Below the pieces are notes generated by a model. The model was not told the DNA's origin. It searched no databases and was given only the letters and a program-made list of their open reading frames with translations. Position numbers and translations under genes: made by a program. From the NCBI GenBank assembly GCA_002422995.1, contig DIUK01000058.1:1-5777 (forward strand): 5,777 bases of DNA, written 5' to 3'. Positions within the stretch are counted from its first letter, which is position 1, and every line of letters begins with the position of its first letter. The stretch comes from Rhodocyclaceae bacterium UBA6160. GTDB taxonomy: Bacteria > Pseudomonadota > Gammaproteobacteria > Burkholderiales > Rhodocyclaceae. Below, in pieces: positions 1-5,777 of the stretch.

Positions 1-335
1 TCTGGGTAGTTGAAGCAACGCTCAAGAAGGGCAAACGGCACCGGGACACGCGCCGCACCCTCTTTATTGATGAAGACTCATGGGCCATTGTGGCGACGGA
101 TTACTACGATCAGGCAGGTAAATTGCATCGTACTGGTTTTTTCTCAAGCCTGCCACTTCCGAAATTTCAAACCTATTCTTTTAACGACATGCTGATCTAC
201 GATTTAAACAAGCGTGAATACATTGCCGCCGCAGCATTCAATAAGCCGGACAGCTATGTCAAGATACTGTCCGATGCGCCAGCGGATCTGAACAGATGGA
301 CTTCATCTGTCATGGAGTCGGTCGGCATCAGGTAG
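1..335 (+). CDS. DUF1329 family protein, C-terminal fragment (5' end outside window)
   Basis: Reading in frame from base 3, the window holds the last 110 residues of a protein whose start lies upstream; the stop is TAG at 333-335. Recognisable DUF1329 features are the segment WVVEATLKKGKRHRDTRR, then LFIDEDSW (an acidic-aromatic strand), DYYDQAGKLHRTGFF, and the closing YDLNKREYIAAAAF block. DUF1329 proteins are usually about 400-450 residues, are exported, and are thought to have a LolA/LolB-like lipid-binding fold, which would place this one in the periplasm or at the outer membrane. They are typically encoded next to a DUF1302 outer-membrane protein and an RND/MMPL transporter, and the transporter is present here two genes downstream. 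No enzymatic role is known to me; involvement in lipid or hydrophobic-compound transport is an inference. A perfect hairpin terminator follows 20 bases after the stop. An internal ATG at 90 is in the same frame but is not a credible start, because the conserved family sequence continues upstream of it. Confidence 0.85.
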   Translation, partial: WVVEATLKKGKRHRDTRRTLFIDEDSWAIVATDYYDQAGKLHRTGFFSSLPLPKFQTYSFNDMLIYDLNKREYIAAAAFNKPDSYVKILSDAPADLNRWTSSVMESVGIR

Positions 336-355
336 TCCTTCAGTTGATTAAAGAC

Positions 356-391
356 ATTCGGCATTCACTGCATTTTGAATGCCGAATTTTT
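356..391 (+). terminator. Rho-independent terminator after the DUF1329 gene
   Basis: An 11-base inverted repeat, ATTCGGCATTC (356-366) and GAATGCCGAAT (377-387), pairs without mismatch around a 10-base loop. It is followed directly by T residues (387-391), giving the classic stem plus U-tract in the plus-strand transcript. It begins 20 bases after the DUF1329 stop and ends 37 bases before the next start codon. It should therefore end or attenuate transcription coming from upstream, leaving the propeller and transporter genes dependent on read-through or on a promoter I could not identify. Confidence 0.85.
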
Positions 392-427
392 ATCTCTTAT
401 TCCACTTCATACGCATCCCGGAACCTT

Positions 428-1558
428 ATGCGGCAATTCATTCTGTTTCTTAAGCTGGTCCCTGCTCATTGCATTTATCTTTTTTTGGCATTTAGCAACG
501 TCAGTACTGCACAGACCTCCGTTGGCAACAGTTTTAAGGACACGCTGGCTCTACCCGCCATGCGGATAGGCGGTGTACTGAAATTGGAACGGCAGCCGAT
601 TTTGGCAGTAACTGTCGTCAAGAGAAGAATCATCGGGGTTGGCTTGCGGGGTCTTATCGTACTATCGGATGATGGTGGCACTACCTGGCGTCAGGCGCAG
701 GTGCCCGTTCAATCAGATCTAACCGCACTCAGCTTCCCCACCCAGACCCACGGCTGGGCTGTAGGGCACGATGGCGTAATTCTGGCTACAACCGATATGG
801 GTGAAACCTGGACTAAGCAGTACGATGGCAAGATGGCAGCTACTGCTTTGCCCGCTTATTATCAGAAGCTTGTGGACGCCGGTGATGCGGGCATGCAACG
901 GTACCTTGATCAAACCCGCCTGAACGCCAAAGTTCCTGCGTCACTGCCTTATCTAGGCGTGCATTTCAAAAACGAACAAGTTGGTTATGTTGTCGGGTCA
1001 TTCGGATCCATCCTGATGACACAGGATGGTGGCAAGACATGGGAACCCTTGCTGCATCAAATCGACAATGAGCAGTTTTTTAATCTGAATGATATTCAAC
1101 CTATAGACAGCACACTCTATATTGTTGGAGAACGCGGAATCATTTGGAAACTTGACCCGACGAAACAGCATTTTGGATCACTATCAACGGGTTATCGGGG
1201 GAGTTTTTTTAGTATTGCGGGTCATGGAGATACGCTGCTGGCAGTTGGGCTCGGCGGCACAGCTTTTCGTAGCATTGATGCGGGTGCAACCTGGCACCAG
1301 GTACAGCTTGGCACAAGCATGAATCTAACTTCCATCTCAACCACCGCCGATGGCCAGCGCCCATTAATTGTGTCGCAGGATGGCGAAGTTTTTATTGGTG
1401 ATGCTGACTGGAAAACCCTTCATGCTCTGCCAATCAAGCAGCCCATGGTGTTTGCCAGCAACATTGTGGCATATGCATCTGAGCAACTTATATTGGTAGG
1501 CTACAGCGGAATCAAAGTGGAGCAACTGCTACCCTCATCCTCTGCTGGCAAAGAATAA
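428..1558 (+). CDS. Secreted YCF48/BNR-repeat seven-bladed beta-propeller protein
   Basis: A 376-residue protein. The ATG at 428 is chosen because it gives a signal peptide at once: a basic start (MRQ), a hydrophobic core at about residues 4-22, and a plausible signal peptidase I site after STA (residue 28). An in-frame ATG at 296 would read through the terminator hairpin and the end of the previous gene, so I rejected it. The only ribosome-site-like sequence is GGAA at 420-423, just 4 bases from the start. The mature part shows seven repeats of the form hydrophobic-V-G-x-x-G-x-I, starting near residues 69, 109, 186, 230, 270, 312 and 354. Four end in an Asp-box (SDDGGTTW, TTDMGETW, TQDGGKTW, SIDAGATW at 80-87, 121-128, 198-205, 282-289). 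This matches the Ycf48/HCF136 photosystem II assembly-factor fold. Non-photosynthetic bacteria encode relatives beside RND/MMPL transporters, as here, so a periplasmic accessory or scaffold role for that transporter is the likely job. A roughly 37-residue helical insertion interrupts the propeller after blade 2. No catalytic residues are recognised. Confidence 0.85.
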   Translation: MRQFILFLKLVPAHCIYLFLAFSNVSTAQTSVGNSFKDTLALPAMRIGGVLKLERQPILAVTVVKRRIIGVGLRGLIVLSDDGGTTWRQAQVPVQSDLTALSFPTQTHGWAVGHDGVILATTDMGETWTKQYDGKMAATALPAYYQKLVDAGDAGMQRYLDQTRLNAKVPASLPYLGVHFKNEQVGYVVGSFGSILMTQDGGKTWEPLLHQIDNEQFFNLNDIQPIDSTLYIVGERGIIWKLDPTKQHFGSLSTGYRGSFFSIAGHGDTLLAVGLGGTAFRSIDAGATWHQVQLGTSMNLTSISTTADGQRPLIVSQDGEVFIGDADWKTLHALPIKQPMVFASNIVAYASEQLILVGYSGIKVEQLLPSSSAGKE

Positions 1559-1613
1559 TAAAAGCCGGGTTTCCCAATTCTGGCTATGACAAAAAGCTTG
1601 TACTCCTTCATCT

Positions 1614-1617
1614 GGAA
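1614..1617 (+). promoter_or_regulatory. Weak ribosome binding site for the RND transporter gene
   Basis: GGAA lies 8 bases before the ATG at 1626, a normal spacing. This is the first ATG of the open frame, so it supports the chosen start. The 67-base gap after the propeller gene shows no terminator with a T-tract, consistent with co-transcription of the two genes. Confidence 0.4.
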
Positions 1618-1625
1618 TAACCTCA

Positions 1626-4046
1626 ATGACGACTTTTGAACAAACCGTAGCCCCGGTAATCAAAGATCCACAGCAATTTGATACACGCTCGGGCATTCTG
1701 CTTGAACGTCTGGTTTTCAACAACAGGTTGGTAGTGACCCTGTTTTGCATTTTGCTCACCGTCTTTCTTGGTTACCAAGCCAGCAAGCTGATGGTCAATA
1801 CAAGTTTTGACAAGATGCTGCCGCAATCACATGAATTCATCAAGAATTATCAAAAGAAAGAGATCAAGGAATTATTGCGCAGCCGGAGCAACTCTATCCG
1901 CATCGATGTTGAAAACCTGAAGGGCGATATTTACGATACCCATTATCTACAGGTGCTGCAGGAGGTCAATGATGCGGTGTATCTGATGCCCGGCGTTGAC
2001 CGCATGTTTGTAAAGTCCTTGTGGATGCCCGTCGTGCGCTGGACCAAGGTGACCGAGGAGGGATTTCTTGGCGGTCCGGTAATGCCACCCAATTATGATG
2101 GATCAGCTGATTCCATTGCTCAACTCAAGGCGAATGTAACCCGTGCCAGCCTTGTTGGTAGTTTGGTCGCCAATAACCAGCGGTCAAGTCTGATTTTCGT
2201 GCCATTGCTGGACATCGACGCCAACACCGGCAAGCCACTGGATTACGCCGCCTTTGTACATGAACTTGAGGCCAAGGTGCGTTCCAAACAGTCGAATTTC
2301 ATCCACATTCATATTGACGGTTTTGCCCAGTTAATGGGGGACCTGATTGATGGCTTGTTCCAGGTCATGACCTATTTTGCCCTCGCAGCGGTGCTGGCGG
2401 CAATCATCATCTATTACTACACCCGCTGCCTGCGCAGCACCCTGTTGGTGCTCGGATGTTCTCTAGTGGCAGTGATCTGGCAGCTTGGCGCTGTCCATTT
2501 GCTGGGATTCGTCCTTGATCCTTATTCCATCCTGGTACCTTTTCTGGTGTTCGCCATCGGTGTATCGCACGGTGCCCAAAAAATGAACGGCATCATGCAG
2601 GATATAGGGCGCGGTACGCACCGCTATGTCGCCGCCCGTTATACCTTCCGACGGCTGTTTCTCGCCGGCGCGACTGCATTGGCAGCAGATGCCGTTGGCT
2701 TTGCCGTACTGATGGTGATCGACATCCCGGTGATCCGCGAGCTGGCCATGACGGCCAGCATCGGTGTGGCTATATTAGTGTTTACCAACCTGTTATTGCT
2801 GCCTGTGTTGCTTTCCTATACAGGTGTCACCCCAGCGGCGGCTGAGCGTTCGCTACGTGCCGAGGCCAGAAGTGACCAAGGTGTTTTGCATGGACTAAGC
2901 GGTTTTACCGAGCGACGCCACGCAACGATTACCCTGGCTGTCGCGTCTATTCTGGGCATTGGCGCTTATGTAATCAGTCTCAATGTGCAGATCGGTGATC
3001 TTGAACCGGGCGCATCCGAGTTGCGTGCCGATTCGCGTTATAACCGTGACAATGCATTCATGACCAAGAATTATGGACTCTCCAGCGACCAGTTTTCTAT
3101 CATAGTCAAAGCAACGGGTGGCGTGGGCGCTTATCCCGTATTGCTTGATCAGGATCGGCTGGCAATGCAGTTGCGTGAACTTTCATCGGTTCAAGCCATT
3201 GCCTCGCCAGCGGAATTCGCCCGTCTAACGACAGCAGGAAGCTATGAAGGTTCACCCAAATGGCTGACACTAAATCGCGATCCAGCAGTATTGGGACAAC
3301 TCATAGGAACTGTAGCTCGCGAGTATCCGGAATTAATCGATGTCACGATGACGACTGGCATAATCACCGCCTACCTGACTGACCACAAGGCTCAAACCCT
3401 GAGTCAAGTAGCCGGCGTAGCCAGGAAGTTTGCTGACACCCACAGCAATCAGGAATATCAATTTTTGCTAGCCGGCGGTTCAGCAGGCGTGGCCGCCGCC
3501 ACCAATGAGACTGTGGAGCGTGCCAACCGCACGATGCTGTATCTGGTCTATGCCGCAGTTATCGTCTTGTGCTTCATTACTTTCCGTAGCTGGCGCGCGG
3601 TGATCGTCGCCGTGGTGCCGCTGGCGCTAACCTCGATAATGGCGGAAGCATTGATGGTCATACTTGGCATTGGCATCAAGGTCGCCACCTTGCCGGTGAT
3701 CGCCTTGGGTGTAGGCATTGGGGTTGATTACGCGCTATATCTGCTAAGTGTGCAATTGTCCCATCAGCGTGCCGGTGTACCACTTCAGGAGGCTTATCGG
3801 CGTGCTATTGGTTTCACTGGCAAAGTCGTCGCCCTGGTTGGCATTACACTGGCTGCTGGCGTCGTCACTTGGGCGCTTTCACCGATCAAGTTTCAGGCCG
3901 ACATGGGCATTCTGCTGACCTTCATGTTTGTCTGGAACATGGTCGGCGCACTCATCGGCATTCCTGCGCTGTCACACTTTCTGTTGCGTGATGAGGTTTT
4001 CAAGCAGAACAAACAGACTGCGGCTGTGAATATAGCTACACAGTAG
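1626..4046 (+). CDS. RND/MMPL-family inner-membrane transporter (HpnN/MmpL-like, putative lipid or hydrophobe exporter)
   Basis: An 806-residue membrane protein with the duplicated RND layout. Helix 1 is at about residues 34-56, followed by a large periplasmic loop (57-243). Helices 2-6 lie at about 245-265, 270-294, 298-316, 344-366 and 374-398. Helix 7 (433-452) opens the second half, with a second periplasmic domain (453-635) and helices 8-12 at about 636-653, 656-680, 686-708, 731-750 and 757-787. Helix 10 holds GVGIGVDYALYL, with Asp701-Tyr702 matching the proton-relay Asp-Tyr pair of MmpL-type pumps; the equivalent part of helix 4 reads FAIGVSHGAQ and lacks the acid. At about 800 residues it is shorter than the roughly 1000-residue drug pumps of the AcrB type and fits the MMPL/HpnN group, which moves lipids such as hopanoids in a proton-driven way. 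No membrane-fusion protein or TolC-like channel gene is nearby. Its partners are instead the propeller protein 67 bases upstream and the DUF1329 protein. The actual substrate cannot be told from the sequence; SecDF-like or sterol-sensing-like roles are less likely alternatives. Confidence 0.88.
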   Translation: MTTFEQTVAPVIKDPQQFDTRSGILLERLVFNNRLVVTLFCILLTVFLGYQASKLMVNTSFDKMLPQSHEFIKNYQKKEIKELLRSRSNSIRIDVENLKGDIYDTHYLQVLQEVNDAVYLMPGVDRMFVKSLWMPVVRWTKVTEEGFLGGPVMPPNYDGSADSIAQLKANVTRASLVGSLVANNQRSSLIFVPLLDIDANTGKPLDYAAFVHELEAKVRSKQSNFIHIHIDGFAQLMGDLIDGLFQVMTYFALAAVLAAIIIYYYTRCLRSTLLVLGCSLVAVIWQLGAVHLLGFVLDPYSILVPFLVFAIGVSHGAQKMNGIMQDIGRGTHRYVAARYTFRRLFLAGATALAADAVGFAVLMVIDIPVIRELAMTASIGVAILVFTNLLLLPVLLSYTGVTPAAAERSLRAEARSDQGVLHGLSGFTERRHATITLAVASILGIGAYVISLNVQIGDLEPGASELRADSRYNRDNAFMTKNYGLSSDQFSIIVKATGGVGAYPVLLDQDRLAMQLRELSSVQAIASPAEFARLTTAGSYEGSPKWLTLNRDPAVLGQLIGTVAREYPELIDVTMTTGIITAYLTDHKAQTLSQVAGVARKFADTHSNQEYQFLLAGGSAGVAAATNETVERANRTMLYLVYAAVIVLCFITFRSWRAVIVAVVPLALTSIMAEALMVILGIGIKVATLPVIALGVGIGVDYALYLLSVQLSHQRAGVPLQEAYRRAIGFTGKVVALVGITLAAGVVTWALSPIKFQADMGILLTFMFVWNMVGALIGIPALSHFLLRDEVFKQNKQTAAVNIATQ

Positions 4047-4057
4047 TGACCTGGCGC

Positions 4058-4732
4058 TTACGCAAACGGCGACGCGCCAAACCAGGCGGCGTGAAATGCC
4101 AGCACGATGGCATACGCCGCCAGGCTGATGGCGAATAGCGTCCAGTTGATCTCACCGAGCACCAGCCGGTTGCGGCCGGTGAGTATGGCGACGAAAGGGA
4201 TGTGTGATGATTGCCGGGCAAGCGTCTCCCAGGCTTTACCAAAACGCCGGTGGTATTTTCGCTCCATGTTGTAGGGCGCAATGATGCCTTCGAATGCGTA
4301 CGCGCCAAAAAATAGGTGCGATGCCCAGTCGCCCCGGACCATGAAGTGCGCCAGGCCCCACAGGCCGAGGCCGATCAACCCCGGGTTGCGGGTGATGCGC
4401 AAAATGCCGCGTATTTCCACTTGCTCTGCCGTGTACTGGTCGAGCGAATTGAGGTTCTTGGTCAGTGTGCCGAGAACAAATAAAACGAAAGCGAAAGCCA
4501 CCAGGACGAGCGCAAGCGGTTTGAGCACATTGGCCGTTCCCCAGGTCACCAGGTAGGGTGCATGCGCATAGGCATAAATCATCCACACCAGGCTGGCCGC
4601 CACGGCCAATGAAAAACCGATCTTGAACGGCTTCTCGCCGGTACGGGCGACAATCACGCCGCGCAGCGGGCTACCGGCAACAATCCAGTGCAAACCAAGA
4701 AACAAGGCGCAAGCGGCGATCAGTGATGACAT
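4058..4732 (-). CDS. NnrU family integral membrane protein
   Basis: A 224-residue minus-strand protein running from ATG at 4732-4730 to TAA at 4060-4058. It is rich in hydrophobic segments, with likely membrane helices at about residues 2-20, 36-56, 69-91, 118-132, 137-152 and 195-217. Family marks are an early His (H15 in FLGLHWIVAGSPLR), the ITRNP motif at 113-117, and the WGLAHFMVRGD block at 125-135 with H129. NnrU proteins were named from a nitrite/nitric oxide reduction locus and are homologous to the plant haem-containing 15-cis-zeta-carotene isomerase Z-ISO, so conserved histidines could bind haem; this is inferred, not shown. No denitrification or carotenoid gene is visible here. The gene starts 25 bases after the stop of the helicase-nuclease gene on the same strand, so the two are probably one transcript. 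It converges with the RND gene across an 11-base gap. The clear GGGGAG ribosome site supports the start. NnrU-family membership is fairly secure; the biochemical role is unknown. Confidence 0.85.
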   Translation of the reverse strand: MSSLIAACALFLGLHWIVAGSPLRGVIVARTGEKPFKIGFSLAVAASLVWMIYAYAHAPYLVTWGTANVLKPLALVLVAFAFVLFVLGTLTKNLNSLDQYTAEQVEIRGILRITRNPGLIGLGLWGLAHFMVRGDWASHLFFGAYAFEGIIAPYNMERKYHRRFGKAWETLARQSSHIPFVAILTGRNRLVLGEINWTLFAISLAAYAIVLAFHAAWFGASPFA

Positions 4733-4737
4733 GTTTT

Positions 4738-4743
4738 CTCCCC
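4738..4743 (-). promoter_or_regulatory. Strong ribosome binding site for the NnrU gene
   Basis: On the minus strand GGGGAG lies 5 bases upstream of the ATG at 4732, within the 25-base gap after the helicase-nuclease stop. It fixes the NnrU start and suggests efficient independent initiation within a shared transcript. Confidence 0.65.
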
Positions 4744-4757
4744 GTTTTTTTAATTGG

Positions 4758-5777
4758 CTAATCGGCTATCGTGATCAGCTTGCCGTGCGCAACATAGAAA
4801 ATCGCCAACTGCTGCGGCAAGGATTCATCGGCAAAGAGTATCGCATAGGCTTGCAGTTGCGCGCGGAAGCGTCCGGCATGCGCGATGAAATCGGCTTCAC
4901 TTGCTTGCGCGCCCAGGTCGGCGGTTTTGTAATCGATGATCCAGCGCATGCCGTTGTCGACGAAGCTGCGATCCACCACGCGCGTTTCCGGCGAATTTAT
5001 TGTGTTTGCCGCCGTATCACCAACGCCGCCCGAGTGTCCAGGGACGGATTCAAAGATACCGCTTCGCATAACTTTTCCGCGTTGAGACAAAGCCAGCTCG
5101 GCCACCGCACCCTCGCGCGCGCGCAGCACCCACTGGCCGTCGGCGCTGCTTAGCGCGGTGCGCAATATCGCCAGCACACGTGCGGCACCGCTGGCTGACT
5201 CGGCCTGCGGCCAGCCGCGACTGGCCAGCCAACGTTCTGCCGCAGGTTGCAAATTCGCCAGGCGCGCCGCATCCCACGCGTCCACATGGCCGGCGATTTG
5301 TTCGAGACAGGCATGGGTCAGCGTGCCCAGCGCAGCGGCCAGCGCGTTGGTCGTTGGTTCTCCGTGATATGCCGCGCCAAGCAAGAATGTCGGCGCTTGC
5401 CAGACGGCGGGGACTTGCGGCTTTTGCTGGCGCACCAGTTGCGGCACGAACTCGGCCAGCGGCGATTCGGATGCTGCGGTTTCTGTCATCGCAACACTCG
5501 CCTGCCCTGCTTCGGCAAACGCCGCTTCCAGCACCAACCACAAGCGGCCCAATGGCGATGTGGTTGATGGTGGCGCGATTTCGGTTCCGCCTGCCGAGTC
5601 CTTGCAGAACACCGCGCCGACCAGATGCACGCGGCGCATCGCGCGGGTGACGGCGACATACAGCACGCGGGCTTCTTCGTTTTCCTTGCGCTGTTTTTCC
5701 AGCTTCTGCAAAAAGTCATACAGGCTGGGCACCGCTTCGCCAGCACGACGCGGATTCACCGGCGCGGCCAGCAGCCG
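4758..5777 (-). CDS. AddA/RecB-like UvrD-family helicase-nuclease, C-terminal fragment (5' end outside window)
   Basis: The minus-strand frame is open to the right edge of the window, giving 339 visible residues that end with TAG at 4760-4758. A GTG at 5759-5757 is in frame but is not a real start, because coding sequence (RLLAAP) continues in front of it. Residues 37-49 (RVLYVAVTRAMRR) are superfamily 1 helicase motif VI, including the arginines that contact ATP in UvrD/RecB/AddA. The C-terminal part carries the RecB-type PD-(D/E)XK nuclease signature in order: GTLTH (His155), an acidic residue in AVAELALS (Glu227), VVDR (Asp270), IIDYKT (Asp282, Lys284) and QLQAYA (Gln307, Tyr310). All expected metal-binding and catalytic positions appear intact, so the nuclease is probably active. 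Full-length AddA-type proteins are around 1100-1250 residues; most of the helicase lies outside the window. The expected role is processing of double-strand DNA ends for RecA-dependent repair, with an AddB-like partner probably encoded further upstream. Between Glu227 and Asp270 there is a Gly/Ser/Thr-rich stretch that looks like a loop insertion. Confidence 0.88.
   Translation of the reverse strand, partial: RLLAAPVNPRRAGEAVPSLYDFLQKLEKQRKENEEARVLYVAVTRAMRRVHLVGAVFCKDSAGGTEIAPPSTTSPLGRLWLVLEAAFAEAGQASVAMTETAASESPLAEFVPQLVRQQKPQVPAVWQAPTFLLGAAYHGEPTTNALAAALGTLTHACLEQIAGHVDAWDAARLANLQPAAERWLASRGWPQAESASGAARVLAILRTALSSADGQWVLRAREGAVAELALSQRGKVMRSGIFESVPGHSGGVGDTAANTINSPETRVVDRSFVDNGMRWIIDYKTADLGAQASEADFIAHAGRFRAQLQAYAILFADESLPQQLAIFYVAHGKLITIAD

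Noticed and set aside
296..427. Upstream ATG at 296 as the start of the propeller gene (adds 44 residues)
   Set aside because: It overlaps the DUF1329 coding end and reads through the terminator hairpin. The added residues do not look like a signal peptide, whereas the ATG at 428 gives a proper one immediately.
1562..1586. Small inverted repeat (AGCCGG / CTGGCT) between the propeller and RND genes as a terminator
   Set aside because: The stem is only 6 bp with a G-T pair, the loop is 11 bases and no T-tract follows, so it is not a credible intrinsic terminator.
4744..4751. T-run on the plus strand (4745-4751) as a terminator
   Set aside because: No hairpin precedes it on the plus strand, and no plus-strand gene ends nearby. 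On the minus strand it is simply the A-rich leader of the NnrU ribosome site.
5114..5124. Alternating CG tract (CGCGCGCGCGC) as a Z-DNA-like or slippage element
   Set aside because: It is only 11 bases, lies in a GC-rich coding region, and encodes ordinary Arg/Ala residues in the intact nuclease frame.
4623..5153. Plus-strand open frame of 176 codons antisense to the NnrU and nuclease genes, and similar frames at 5180-5650 and 5247-5567
   Set aside because: These are antisense shadows of clear family members on the minus strand. They are Arg/Ala/Pro-rich as expected from GC-rich reverse complements, and they lack recognisable motifs.

Overview
The window carries five protein-coding regions, two of them cut by the window edges, and no RNA genes, mobile elements or CRISPR arrays that I can see. 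All stretches without a gene are short (92, 67, 11 and 25 bases). Protein style and gene content (DUF1329 protein, YCF48-type propeller, RND/MMPL transporter, NnrU, AddA/RecB-like helicase-nuclease) point to a Gram-negative proteobacterium. A betaproteobacterium with mid-range GC is my best guess, but this is an inference.

Left part, plus strand (1-4046): the 3' end of a DUF1329 gene is followed by a strong-looking intrinsic terminator (356-391). Next comes a secreted seven-bladed YCF48/BNR-type beta-propeller protein (428-1558), then a 12-helix RND/MMPL-family transporter (1626-4046). From family knowledge this gene set, usually with a DUF1302 outer-membrane protein just upstream, forms a recurrent cell-envelope module. 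Its likely but unproven job is moving lipids or other hydrophobic molecules between inner and outer membrane. The RND pump would supply energy, the propeller would be a periplasmic partner, and the DUF1329 protein would be an outer-membrane or periplasmic lipid-binding partner.

Right part, minus strand (4058-5777): the C-terminal 339 residues of an AddA/RecB-like UvrD-family helicase with a PD-(D/E)XK nuclease domain are followed, after 25 bases, by an NnrU-family membrane protein with a clear Shine-Dalgarno sequence. The two look co-transcribed. This unit converges on the RND gene with only 11 bases between the two stop codons.

The two parts differ in base composition: spot counts give mostly 37-60% GC on the left and mostly 67-70% inside the right-hand genes. 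The most interesting points are the envelope module with a terminator inside it, the unequal proton-relay motifs in the two halves of the RND protein, and the pairing of an NnrU protein with a DNA-repair nuclease and no visible denitrification gene.
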